A DNA stretch of 64,000 bases, from contig PEQM01000011.1 of NCBI GenBank assembly GCA_002786205.1, forward strand, positions 124,001-188,000, in the 5' to 3' direction. The position numbers and the translations under genes were made by a program. The stretch comes from Legionella sp. Its GTDB lineage: Bacteria > Pseudomonadota > Gammaproteobacteria > Legionellales > Legionellaceae. Below, in pieces: positions 29,049-37,661 of the stretch (position 1 is the first letter of the stretch; each line of letters starts with the position of its first letter). The notes beneath the pieces are model-generated. The model did no database searches. It was not told the origin of the DNA and saw nothing but the letters and a program-made list of their open reading frames with translations.

Positions 29049-30323
29049 ATGAGTAAATCCAGTAGTGGAAGTGGAGATAAGGTTCTTTATTGCTCTTTTT
29101 GTGGTAAGAATCAACATGAAGTAAAAAAATTAATTGCAGGACCCTCTGTTTTTGTTTGCGATGAATGTGTTGAATTATGCAATGACATTATTCGTGAAGA
29201 AGCCCAGGAGCTTCCTGAGGAAGTTGAAGTCAAATTGCCGAAGCCGAAAGAAATTTTTGCATGCCTTGATGAGTACGTTATTGGCCAGCCACATGCAAAA
29301 AAAGTATTGTCGGTTGCTGTATACAATCATTATAAGCGATTGCAGCATAAAAGCAGTGATGGTGTAGAGTTAGGTAAAAGCAATATTTTGCTTATTGGCC
29401 CAACAGGCAGCGGTAAAACACTATTGGCACAAACTTTAGCGCGTATCTTGAATGTTCCTTTTGCCATGGCAGATGCTACAACCTTAACAGAAGCAGGCTA
29501 TGTGGGTGAGGACGTAGAAAATATTATCCAAAAATTACTACAAAAATGCGATTATGATGTAGACAAAGCACAACAAGGCATTGTTTACATAGATGAAATA
29601 GATAAAATTTCTCGAAAGTCAGACAACCCCTCTATCACAAGAGATGTTTCTGGTGAAGGCGTTCAGCAGGCCTTGTTAAAGCTAATTGAAGGAACTGTTG
29701 CCTCTGTTCCTCCCCAAGGCGGAAGAAAGCATCCTCAACAAGAGTTTGTTCAAGTGGATACATCTAATATTCTTTTCATTTGTGGCGGTGCTTTTGCTGG
29801 TCTTGAAAAAGTAATTAAAGAAAGAAATGATCAGTCAAGTATTGGTTTTTCAGCGCAATTAAAAAATAAAAAGAATACTGCAGATGAATTATCTAAGGCA
29901 TTAAATCAATTAGAGTCAGATGATTTAATTAAATTTGGTTTAATTCCTGAGTTCGTAGGGCGCTTGCCGGTTGTTACTACCTTACAAGAACTGGATGAAG
30001 CCGCCTTAATAGATATTTTAACTAACCCTAAAAATGCATTAACCAAACAATTTCAGTCCTTGTTTAATATGGAAGGCGTTGAGTTGGAATTTAAACAAGA
30101 TGCTTTAGTTGCTATTGCAAAAAAGGCGCTATTACGAAAAATGGGCGCAAGGGGTTTGAGAGCCATCTTAGAAAATATACTCTTAGACACTATGTATGAT
30201 TTGCCTTCTTTAGATGGTGTGAAGAAAGTAGTTGTTGATGAAAGTGTAGTGAATAATACTTCCAAGCCCATTCTTATTTATGAGCATGAAGAATTAAAAA
30301 GTGCAGTAAACGCTAAAGAGTAA
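29049..30323 (+). CDS. clpX: ATP-dependent Clp protease ATP-binding subunit ClpX
   Basis: ClpX is the AAA+ unfoldase that feeds substrates to ClpP. The N-terminal zinc domain has four Cys (15, 18, 37, 40); Walker A is GPTGSGKT, Walker B is VYIDEIDK, and the IGF loop that docks ClpP is seen as SSIGFSA. A TTG at 29043 would add two residues, but the ATG at 29049 with GAAGGGG seven bases upstream is the natural start, giving 424 aa. It has its own terminator at 30331. Confidence 0.97.
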   Translation: MSKSSSGSGDKVLYCSFCGKNQHEVKKLIAGPSVFVCDECVELCNDIIREEAQELPEEVEVKLPKPKEIFACLDEYVIGQPHAKKVLSVAVYNHYKRLQHKSSDGVELGKSNILLIGPTGSGKTLLAQTLARILNVPFAMADATTLTEAGYVGEDVENIIQKLLQKCDYDVDKAQQGIVYIDEIDKISRKSDNPSITRDVSGEGVQQALLKLIEGTVASVPPQGGRKHPQQEFVQVDTSNILFICGGAFAGLEKVIKERNDQSSIGFSAQLKNKKNTADELSKALNQLESDDLIKFGLIPEFVGRLPVVTTLQELDEAALIDILTNPKNALTKQFQSLFNMEGVELEFKQDALVAIAKKALLRKMGARGLRAILENILLDTMYDLPSLDGVKKVVVDESVVNNTSKPILIYEHEELKSAVNAKE

Positions 30324-30330
30324 GCATCCA

Positions 30331-30368
30331 ATTGCCAATAGTCTGCACGACTGTTGGCAATATTTTTC
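30331..30368 (+). terminator. Strong rho-independent terminator of clpX
   Basis: ATTGCCAATAGTC pairs with GACTGTTGGCAAT (one wobble) around a short loop, followed by ATTTTTCTT. It begins 8 bases after the clpX stop. Confidence 0.88.
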
Positions 30369-30409
30369 TTGGCTTCGGTCTAGAGTTCATAATAAATCCA
30401 TATTATCTC

Positions 30410-30439
30410 CTTGAATCAGTTGTATTTTTTCCATAGTAT
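30410..30439 (+). promoter_or_regulatory. Candidate heat-shock or housekeeping promoter of lon
   Basis: CTTGAA (30410-30415) and TTCCATAG (from 30429) are spaced like a sigma-32 promoter. The same bases also read as a sigma-70 pair: TTGAAT, 17 bases, then TAGTAT (30434-30439). lon is heat-inducible in relatives. The start of lon is about 180 bases downstream, so the leader would be long. Confidence 0.35.
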
Positions 30440-30616
30440 CAGTGAATCTTTTTTTACGAATTGTCCCTCAGAGTTAATAGCGGTATACTCAAAAAAAGTC
30501 TTACCTGGTTTGCATAGAATAAGGATGTGGAGGGGTTTGAAAATTAATATCTATAAGTCACATTCATTAATGTAGTAATTATAAACGCATCAGTGTTTAC
30601 TTAAATAAGGGTTATT

Positions 30617-33058
30617 ATGTCTATTCCAAATGAAATTGATTTAAAAGAAACTGAGACAACATCTCATACTCCAGTGTTGCCATTAAGAGACGTAGTAGTT
30701 TACCCTCATATGGTTATTCCTCTATTTGTTGGTCGTGGAAAGTCTATCAAAGCCTTGGAAGCTGCTATGTTAGACAGTAAACAAATCTTTCTTGTAGCAC
30801 AGCAGGTCTCCGCAGAAGATGAGCCTACACCCAAAGACATTTATAAAGTAGGAACTTTATCAAGCGTTTTACAATTATTAAAATTACCAGATGGTACGGT
30901 TAAAGTTTTGGTTGAAGGTGATAAGCGTGCGAGAGTAAAAGCTTATTATCAGGACAAAGGTTATTTAGAAGCCGATCTGGATGCGGTAGAAGAAACAAGT
31001 GCAGCACTTGAAGAGCAAGAAATCAGTATTTTGATGCGTTCGTTAATGTCTCAATTTGAGCAGTACATTAAATTAAATAAAAAAATTCCGCCAGAAGTAC
31101 TTTCTCCACTAGCAGGCATTGATGAGCCTGGGCGATTAGCAGATACCATAGCGGCTCATTTAATTTTGAAGGTAGAAGACAAGCAAGAGTTGCTTGAAAT
31201 TACAGACATAGGTGTTCGCCTGGAACGACTTATGGGGCTTATTGAAAACGAGATTGATTTGCTTCATGTGGAGAAGCGAGTCAGGGGCCGAGTAAAACGG
31301 CAAATGGAAAAAAGCCAAAGAGAGTATTATCTTAATGAGCAAATGAAAGCCATACAAAAAGAATTAGGAGAAATAGGGGAAGAAGGCAATGAGCTTGATC
31401 AACTAGAAAATGCAATAAATAAAGCAGGCATGCCGAAAGAAGCAAAAGAAAAAGCCTTATCTGAATTACACAAATTAAAAATGATGTCCCCTATGTCTGC
31501 TGAAGCAACAGTCATACGCAATTATTTAGACTGGATGCTGTTAGTGCCTTGGAAGAAGAAGAATAAAATCCAATTTGACTTATTAAAAGCGGAAAAACTA
31601 TTAGATAAAGAACATCATGGCTTAGAACAGGTAAAAGAGCGGATTATTGAATATTTAGCAGTACAACAACGTGTTAAGACCTTAAAAGGTCCCATTTTGT
31701 GTCTTGTTGGGCCACCTGGGGTAGGAAAAACATCATTAGGACAATCTATTGCCAATGCGACAGGAAGAACATTTATTCGTATTGCTTTAGGTGGTGTGCG
31801 TGATGAAGCTGAAATCCGAGGTCATAGAAGAACTTATATTGGCTCTATGCCTGGTAAAATCATTCAAAAATTATGTAAAGCCGGCGTTAAAAATCCTCTT
31901 ATTATGTTAGATGAAGTTGATAAGATGGCTATGGATTTCAGAGGTGACCCTGCTGCAGCCTTGCTTGAAGTACTTGATCCTGAGCAAAATCATACGTTCA
32001 GCGACCATTATCTGGAAGTTGATTATGATTTAAGCGATGTCATGTTTATTGCTACTGCCAATTCTTTAGAAATTCCAGCCCCTTTGCTTGATCGAATGGA
32101 GGTGATTCGGCTAGCAGGCTATACAGAGGATGAGAAAGTAAATATTGCTGAGCAATATTTAGTACCCAAGCAAACCAAGCTCAATGGTTTAGGGAAAGAT
32201 GAGTTAACTATTAGCGAAGGTGCTATTCGTGATGTTATCAGACATTATACCAGAGAAGCTGGGGTGCGTAATTTGGAACGCGATATCGCCTCTGTTTGCA
32301 GAAAGGTTGTGAAGGAAATTTTATCGAGTAAAAAAACCAAGATGATGCACGTCACCGTTAGTAATCTGGAAAAATATTTAGGGGCAAAGAAATTTCGATA
32401 TGGCTTGGCAGAGCAATTTGATCAAGTAGGCCAGGTGACCGGATTAGCTTGGACGAGCGTCGGAGGCGAGTTATTGACGATAGAGGCATCAATAATGCCA
32501 GGTAAGGGTAAGGTAACGCATACAGGACAATTAGGTGAGGTTATGCAAGAGTCCATTCATGCTGCAATGACTGTTGTGCGAAGCCGTGCAGATCAATTAG
32601 GATTGGCAAAAGATTTTTATGATACGCATGATTTTCATGTTCATGTGCCAGAAGGTGCTACTCCTAAAGATGGCCCTAGTGCAGGCATTGGTATGGCAAC
32701 CGTTTTGGTCTCTATAGTGACGCAAATTCCTGTTAAAGCGAGTGTAGCGATGACAGGCGAGATTACCTTGCGAGGTCAGGTATTACCAATAGGTGGGCTA
32801 AAAGAAAAGTTATTGGCTGCGCATAGAGGAGGAATCAAGGATGTGTTAATTCCTTTTGATAATGTAAAAGACCTGGAAGAAATACCAGATAATATATTAC
32901 GGAAATTAAAAATCCATCCGGTTAAAACGATAGAACAAGTGTTAGAACTTGCTCTACAGCACAGTCCTTGGATTAATAGTACAGATAAAGAACATTCTTT
33001 TGATTTAGTTGAAAAAAAATCAAAAAAAAATAAAAAAAATGATTTACATGCCCATTAA
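30617..33058 (+). CDS. lon: ATP-dependent protease Lon
   Basis: The 813-aa protein is LonA, the cytoplasmic AAA+ serine protease that removes misfolded and short-lived regulatory proteins. The N-terminal LON domain starts at LPLRDVVVYPHMVIPLFVGR, Walker A is GPPGVGKTSLG, Walker B is LIMLDEVDK, and the Ser-Lys dyad is in PKDGPSAGIG and GGLKEKLLAAHRGG. The C-terminus ends in an unusually Lys- and Asn-rich tail of about 15 residues. The ATG has a weak AAGGG site. It follows clpX with independent expression signals. Confidence 0.98.
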   Translation: MSIPNEIDLKETETTSHTPVLPLRDVVVYPHMVIPLFVGRGKSIKALEAAMLDSKQIFLVAQQVSAEDEPTPKDIYKVGTLSSVLQLLKLPDGTVKVLVEGDKRARVKAYYQDKGYLEADLDAVEETSAALEEQEISILMRSLMSQFEQYIKLNKKIPPEVLSPLAGIDEPGRLADTIAAHLILKVEDKQELLEITDIGVRLERLMGLIENEIDLLHVEKRVRGRVKRQMEKSQREYYLNEQMKAIQKELGEIGEEGNELDQLENAINKAGMPKEAKEKALSELHKLKMMSPMSAEATVIRNYLDWMLLVPWKKKNKIQFDLLKAEKLLDKEHHGLEQVKERIIEYLAVQQRVKTLKGPILCLVGPPGVGKTSLGQSIANATGRTFIRIALGGVRDEAEIRGHRRTYIGSMPGKIIQKLCKAGVKNPLIMLDEVDKMAMDFRGDPAAALLEVLDPEQNHTFSDHYLEVDYDLSDVMFIATANSLEIPAPLLDRMEVIRLAGYTEDEKVNIAEQYLVPKQTKLNGLGKDELTISEGAIRDVIRHYTREAGVRNLERDIASVCRKVVKEILSSKKTKMMHVTVSNLEKYLGAKKFRYGLAEQFDQVGQVTGLAWTSVGGELLTIEASIMPGKGKVTHTGQLGEVMQESIHAAMTVVRSRADQLGLAKDFYDTHDFHVHVPEGATPKDGPSAGIGMATVLVSIVTQIPVKASVAMTGEITLRGQVLPIGGLKEKLLAAHRGGIKDVLIPFDNVKDLEEIPDNILRKLKIHPVKTIEQVLELALQHSPWINSTDKEHSFDLVEKKSKKNKKNDLHAH

Positions 33059-33117
33059 TACAGAGTATAGTTCACTTCGTTGCCCGCCACTGGGGGGCGC
33101 GTCAAGGAAGTGAGTAC

Positions 33118-33146
33118 TTGACTAAAGCAATTCAGTTTGTTTTAAT
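33118..33146 (+). promoter_or_regulatory. Sigma-70 promoter of hupB
   Basis: TTGACT (33118-33123), a 17-base spacer, and TTTAAT (33141-33146), placed 40 bases before the ATG. Confidence 0.7.
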
Positions 33147-33185
33147 CAGCTCTGGATAGGGATAGTTAACAGTGAAGGGGATATA

Positions 33186-33461
33186 ATGAATAAAAGTGAA
33201 TTAGTTGATGCTGTAGCTAGTCGTTCAGGAATGACCAAGGCAGATACTAGCAAAGTTCTTGATACTTTTATGGCTACTGTTACCGATGTATTGGTTGGTG
33301 GTGAGCAAGTTGTTATACCTGGTTTCGGTTCTTTCTTAACAGGAAACCGTCCAGCTAGAACTGGCAGAAACCCACAAACTGGCAAGCAAATAGAAATTAA
33401 AGCTTCTAGAGTTGCTAAATTCAGAGCGGGTAAGAAGTTAAAAGAAGCTGTACAACAGTAA
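33186..33461 (+). CDS. hupB: DNA-binding protein HU (beta type)
   Basis: HU bends and compacts DNA non-specifically. The 91-aa product shows the full family pattern: MNKSELVDAVA at the N-terminus, the GFGSF turn, the arm motif RPARTGRNPQTGK, and a Lys-rich C-terminus. An AGGGGAT lies before the ATG. Its position after lon, with tRNA-Val 8 bases after the stop, matches the usual lon-hupB order in gamma-proteobacteria. Confidence 0.97.
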   Translation: MNKSELVDAVASRSGMTKADTSKVLDTFMATVTDVLVGGEQVVIPGFGSFLTGNRPARTGRNPQTGKQIEIKASRVAKFRAGKKLKEAVQQ

Positions 33462-33468
33462 AGATTTC

Positions 33469-33544
33469 GGGTGCTTAGCTCAGCTGGGAGAGCATCGCCC
33501 TTACAAGGCGAGGGTCGTAGGTTCGATCCCTACAGCACCCACCA
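33469..33544 (+). tRNA. tRNA-Val (anticodon TAC)
   Basis: A 76-nt cloverleaf with an encoded CCA. GGGTGCT pairs perfectly with AGCACCC, and the loop CTTACAA gives TAC. Confidence 0.96.
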
Positions 33545-33549
33545 TAATT

Positions 33550-33626
33550 GGAGTGGTAGTTCAGTTGGTTAGAATACCGGCCTGTCACGCCGGGGGTCGC
33601 GGGTTCGAGCCCCGTCCACTCCGCCA
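33550..33626 (+). tRNA. tRNA-Asp (anticodon GTC)
   Basis: A 77-nt cloverleaf with an encoded CCA. GGAGTGG pairs with CCACTCC, and the anticodon stem encloses CTGTCAC (GTC). It lies 5 bases after tRNA-Val. Confidence 0.96.
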
Positions 33627-33630
33627 TATT

Positions 33631-33656
33631 AACGCGCCGCAAGGCGCGTTTTTTTT
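33631..33656 (+). terminator. Rho-independent terminator after tRNA-Asp
   Basis: AACGCGCC-GCAA-GGCGCGTT followed by a run of T. This is a textbook GNRA-looped terminator closing the hupB-tRNA transcript. Confidence 0.93.
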
Positions 33657-33897
33657 ATCTTTAATTTAATCGAATAAAAATCATATCGCGAATGGCCTTT
33701 GCACTGTTATATTAAGCACAGTCGAGAGATCGGCACCGACAAAAGAACAGACTTTTTCAGCAGTAGAATTTCTGCAGTGGTCTGCTAAATGAAAGTAATA
33801 TAATGTTCTTAAGAGTTGTTCTGGTTAAAAAAACTAGCCAGCTGCTTGAAGATTTGTATATCATAAGCACGCTTTAATTATAAATGGATAAAGTACT

Positions 33898-35772
33898 ATG
33901 TTACAGAAGTTGAATGAACGCATACAAGGTGTTGTTGCCTGGCTGGTCGTAGTGATGATAGCTATCACCTTTACTTTTTTTGGCATTGATTACTACATGC
34001 AAACACACCAGGCATCAAATGCCAAAGTAGTAGTTAATGGAGAGCCATTAACAAATCAGGCTTTTGAAGTAAACTATCGACGCGCGCGCGCTCAACAAGA
34101 CATAGGGCAGATGACCTCGGCAGATGAACAGCTATTACAAACGCAAGTTTTGCAACAAATGGTAACTAATGAAGTAACCATTCAGGCAGCGCGTCGTTAT
34201 GGCTTTAATATTAGTGGTGAACAAGTGAATGCTGCTATATTAAATATTGCTCAGTTTCAAGAGGATGGTCATTTTTCTGCTGAACGCTATCAGCAAGCAT
34301 TAAATGCTGCTTTATTTACTGCTGAGTCTTTTCATAATGAAGTCAAGCAAGGGATGTTGCTTAATCAACAACGTTTTGCTTTTGTAGGCACCTCTTTTGC
34401 GTTGCCATCTGAAATTGACCGCTTTGTTCGATTGTACATGCAAACAAGAAACTATGATTATTTGATAATACCTGCTGCCAATCTTGAGAAAAACATTCAA
34501 ATTTCTGATCAAGCAATAGCGGATTATTATTCTATACATAAAAAAGAATGGATGTCCCCTGAACAAGTGAGTATAGATTATGTGCGTTTATCTATGAATG
34601 ATATTCGTTCAAAAATTAAAATTTCTGATGAAGATGTAGTTCGTTATTACAATGAAAACAAAAGCAATTACTTAACACCAGCTCAATGGCGAGTTGCTCA
34701 TATTTTATTTGCAGTGCCAGCTGAAGCAAGTCTCGAAGAAAAAGAGGTCATCAAAAATAAAGCGGAAGAGGCTTATGCCAAGTTACAAAAAAATCCCCAG
34801 GAATTTACTCAATTATTGACTTTGTCTGATGACAAATTATCGCTTCCTGAACAAGGTGTATTGCCTTGGATAATGGCAGGACAAAGTGAGTACAGCACGT
34901 ACTTATCCTCCCTGAATAAAAAAGGAGAAATTAGCGCTCCAGTAGAAACCAAATATGGATTTGAAATTTTTAAATTAATGGATTACAAGCCAGTAACCAC
35001 CAAACCACTAAATGAGATGACTGCCACTATTAAAGAGCAGTTAATTACTGATATGGCTCAGGCGCAGTATGCTCAGGCACTGGAACAGCTATCGGACTTA
35101 AGTTATCAAACACCGGATTCTTTAAGTCCTGTTGCAGAAACCTTGCAGTTAAAAATTCAAAAGACCAAGCCTTTTTCACGCGCAACTGGTTTGGATGCCC
35201 TGGGGCAAAATAAGCAAGTAACTAATGCAGCCTTTAGCCATGATGTATTAGATTTAGGTAATAATAGTGAGCCTATTCAATTGGATAGTGATTCCGTTAT
35301 TGTTTTAAGAGTCGATGAGCATACACCTAAAAAACAACTGACCTTAGAGCAAGTTGAAAGTAAAATTAAAGCAATATTAGCTAAAAAAGCAGCAGAAGAG
35401 AAAGCAAAAGAATTAGGACTATTGTTCTTAAAAGAAAATGCAGCAAAACAAGAATCGTTAATGCAAGAGCATCATTGGGCTTGGAAATCAGCAGATAAAG
35501 CCAGCCGCGACAATACCAGTGATGTTAATACAGCGGTCAATGAGCTCGCATTTAACTTGTCTGTGGAGCACAACATGGATGGAAGCGCTCTAGAGGATGG
35601 TAATTTTGCCATAGTTAAATTAAAAGAGGTCAATGAAGGCAGTTTAGCGGCTTTAGATAAAGAACAACAAGCCAGCATAGCACAGCAAATTGAAGCCAGC
35701 TTTGGTATGATGGATTATGATCTTTATATTCATGACTTGGTAAAAAATGCCAAAGTTGAGAAGGGTAGTTAA
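33898..35772 (+). CDS. ppiD: Periplasmic folding chaperone PpiD (SurA-N and parvulin domains)
   Basis: The 624-aa protein has a single N-terminal membrane anchor (VVAWLVVVMIAITFTFFGI, about residues 12-31), a SurA-type N-terminal chaperone domain up to about residue 220, and a PpiC/parvulin rotamase-like domain around residues 255-360 (WRVAHILF ... GVLPWIM ... TKYGFEIFKL). The parvulin part is divergent, so chaperone rather than isomerase activity is likely, as in E. coli PpiD. It helps outer-membrane proteins leave the Sec translocon. Its position downstream of hupB is conserved. Confidence 0.92.
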   Translation: MLQKLNERIQGVVAWLVVVMIAITFTFFGIDYYMQTHQASNAKVVVNGEPLTNQAFEVNYRRARAQQDIGQMTSADEQLLQTQVLQQMVTNEVTIQAARRYGFNISGEQVNAAILNIAQFQEDGHFSAERYQQALNAALFTAESFHNEVKQGMLLNQQRFAFVGTSFALPSEIDRFVRLYMQTRNYDYLIIPAANLEKNIQISDQAIADYYSIHKKEWMSPEQVSIDYVRLSMNDIRSKIKISDEDVVRYYNENKSNYLTPAQWRVAHILFAVPAEASLEEKEVIKNKAEEAYAKLQKNPQEFTQLLTLSDDKLSLPEQGVLPWIMAGQSEYSTYLSSLNKKGEISAPVETKYGFEIFKLMDYKPVTTKPLNEMTATIKEQLITDMAQAQYAQALEQLSDLSYQTPDSLSPVAETLQLKIQKTKPFSRATGLDALGQNKQVTNAAFSHDVLDLGNNSEPIQLDSDSVIVLRVDEHTPKKQLTLEQVESKIKAILAKKAAEEKAKELGLLFLKENAAKQESLMQEHHWAWKSADKASRDNTSDVNTAVNELAFNLSVEHNMDGSALEDGNFAIVKLKEVNEGSLAALDKEQQASIAQQIEASFGMMDYDLYIHDLVKNAKVEKGS

Positions 35773-35809
35773 TCACCGCCATCTATCCTGGACTGTCGTT
35801 TTTTCTTCA

Positions 35810-35834
35810 GGTACCGTGCGCTATGCACGGTACC
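35810..35834. repeat. 10-bp perfect hairpin after ppiD
   Basis: GGTACCGTGC (35810-35819) and GCACGGTACC (35825-35834) flank a 5-base loop. There is no following T-run; it could stabilise the 3' end of the ppiD message or be part of the insertion scar. Confidence 0.55.
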
Positions 35835-35844
35835 ACTATAGGGT

Positions 35845-36119
35845 GTGTTGACCATTGGTCCCCAGGGCCTACGTGCCGCTGCCATATCACTACCCATAAC
35901 TCTAACGCGATTTATCCTCAGGGTCCAGAAGATCTCTTTTCAAAGAAATAATTTAAAACGCTAGCCATATTCATTTTATTTGGTTTTCGAGATAATGTTC
36001 GCTTTTTTAAGGATATTGTCCATCCAAGGAAATACCGACATTAATTGAAGTTTTAAAAATGGTTGCTCGATTAGGCGGCTTTCTTGGGCGTAAGCATGAT
36101 GGGGACCAATGGTCAACAC
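35845..36119. mobile_element. Decayed insertion-sequence remnant with 19-bp terminal inverted repeats
   Basis: GTGTTGACCATTGGTCCCC at 35845-35863 is the exact reverse complement of the bases at 36101-36119. The 275-base interval between these ends is too short for an active element and contains only a fragment of transposase. No clear target-site duplication flanks it. It is best read as an internally deleted IS of the IS4 group, or a MITE derived from one, sitting between ppiD and the amidase end of the biosynthetic locus. Confidence 0.72.
36011..36106 (+). pseudogene. Transposase fragment, C-terminal part of an IS4/Tn5-like enzyme
   Basis: Between a stop at 36008 and the right inverted repeat, the frame reads a segment with the core MVARLGGFLGRKHDGD. 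This corresponds to the ARLGGFLGRKGDGEPG block in the C-terminal domain of Tn5-type transposases, preceded by a P-T-L-I-E-V-L-K stretch as in that family. The rest of the enzyme is gone, including the DDE core. The frame remains open to 36280, but the part after the repeat is unrelated. Confidence 0.65.
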
Positions 36120-36245
36120 GTCCTAATATTTTGACAGCTTTTAAGTTAACAATTTACTGCAAAATAACAAAGCTTAGATCACAAGGAATAATTGCAAGCC
36201 CTTATTTTACTGATCATTTGTTAAGGGGGATATGCCGAGCTCCTT

Positions 36246-37661
36246 TTATTGCTTTTTTATTTGAGGAGTTGCTGCATTAACTTCTGTGGATAAAAGACGT
36301 TCAATAGCCTGAGCGGTATACAGTGCGCAATAATCTTGTCGATGTTTTGCAATAATTTGTGCCCCAATAGGTAAATGATTGCGCGCTATTCCCACAGGTA
36401 TTACTACAGAGGGCCAGCCAAGAACACTGTAAGGAATTAGATAGTGATCCTGTGCAAAACGCTCGGGTTCGCTGAATGAGAGTCCATGAGGTAGAGCGGT
36501 GTGTGCCGCGACAGGGCATAGGATGAGATCGTATTTCTGCATAAATTGTAACTGTTTGATGCGAAAAAAATCGCGTTGGAGTTGGGCATCTAACAGCATT
36601 CTGACCGAAGGTTCTTTGGGCATTAGTTTTAAGGTGTTGATCAGATTTTGTGGTATCTGAGGATAATGCAATTCAGACAAGAGTGCTTTTATACCTTCCC
36701 CTCCATCCGCTCCTGCAATATTGCAATAGATGTCTCGGGCTTCCGATAAGGCTGGAGGCTCAACTGCATCGATCAGGGCGCCTTCTTGCTCAAGAAGACG
36801 AGCTATCTTGTTTAATGCTTGTTCTATTTCAGGATCGATGCTTTGGCCACAGGCTGATGTGTAGAAGGCAACGCGTAAGCCTTTTAAAGTAAAGGCTTGG
36901 GGTCTTTGCAATGCATCGTATTCAGCATAAGGATCAATGCTATCCCGCCCTGTTAATATAGGAAGAACGTACAGCAAATCGCTGACGGAACGCGCCATAG
37001 GTCCTATCGCATTGAAGGGAGCAAACACACCTAAGATGGGGCAGCCTTCTGCTGGTGGCATATGTCCTGTTGAGGGAATTAAGCCATGGCTGGTTCTTAA
37101 ACCAGCAATACCGCAATAATGTGCAGGTAAGCGTATGCTGCCTCCTGAATCGGTACCCAATCCCAATGGACTGCCTCCGGCCGCGATAATGGCGGCTTCT
37201 CCGCCACTGCTGCCACCGGCCGTGTAATTTAAATCATGAGGGTTATTCGTTCGGCCATAAGCGGTGCTTTCTGTTTCCCATGCTAATGCAAAATCAGGTA
37301 GATTCGATTTTCCAAGGATAATGGCTCCGGCATCACGCAAACGTTTCACCGCGGTGGCATCAGCGGTTGGCTTATGCTTCGCAAAAGCCGCGCTGCCACC
37401 GGTAGTAATAATATCTTGAGTTAATAAATTGTCTTTAATCGTGACTGGTACGCCATGTAGTGCGCCACGCAGCTGTCCTTGCTGCAATGCTGCATCGCAT
37501 TGTTTTGCCTGTTCGATGATACGTTGGGGATCAACCTGAGCTACTGCATTAATATCGGGATTGACGCGTTCAATTTGCGCAATAAATGCTTGCGCCACTT
37601 CAACTGAAGAACATTTTTTGTCTCGTATAGCCTGCGCTAATTGTTCAGCTGATTTTTTCAT
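36246..37661 (-). CDS. Amidase-signature family hydrolase, coupled to the NRPS gene
   Basis: The 471-aa protein has the Ser-cisSer-Lys triad of amidase-signature enzymes at Lys76 (VTIKDN), Ser151 (TAGGSSGGE) and Ser175 (DSGGSIRLP), with the same 75- and 24-residue spacing as known members. It resembles GatA-like stand-alone amidases and lacks tRNA-amidotransferase context. Its ATG overlaps the NRPS stop in ATGA, so translation is coupled to the 2526-aa synthetase. That placement suggests it works on the peptide product, for example trimming, deamidation, or aminolysis during release. It could instead be a self-resistance enzyme. No signal peptide. Confidence 0.85.
   Translation of the reverse strand: MKKSAEQLAQAIRDKKCSSVEVAQAFIAQIERVNPDINAVAQVDPQRIIEQAKQCDAALQQGQLRGALHGVPVTIKDNLLTQDIITTGGSAAFAKHKPTADATAVKRLRDAGAIILGKSNLPDFALAWETESTAYGRTNNPHDLNYTAGGSSGGEAAIIAAGGSPLGLGTDSGGSIRLPAHYCGIAGLRTSHGLIPSTGHMPPAEGCPILGVFAPFNAIGPMARSVSDLLYVLPILTGRDSIDPYAEYDALQRPQAFTLKGLRVAFYTSACGQSIDPEIEQALNKIARLLEQEGALIDAVEPPALSEARDIYCNIAGADGGEGIKALLSELHYPQIPQNLINTLKLMPKEPSVRMLLDAQLQRDFFRIKQLQFMQKYDLILCPVAAHTALPHGLSFSEPERFAQDHYLIPYSVLGWPSVVIPVGIARNHLPIGAQIIAKHRQDYCALYTAQAIERLLSTEVNAATPQIKKQ

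Larger units (their letters stand above)
35773..36245. other. Boundary spacer of 473 bases between core genome and biosynthetic locus
   Basis: No intact gene is present. It holds the hairpin at 35810-35834, the inverted-repeat element at 35845-36119 and the transposase relic inside that element. The remainder up to the amidase stop shows nothing I can name. Confidence 0.6.

Noticed and set aside
36107-36280. Continuation of the transposase-fragment frame to 36280
   Set aside because: After the right inverted repeat the translation no longer resembles a transposase and runs into the 3' end of the amidase gene on the other strand; I treat it as chance.
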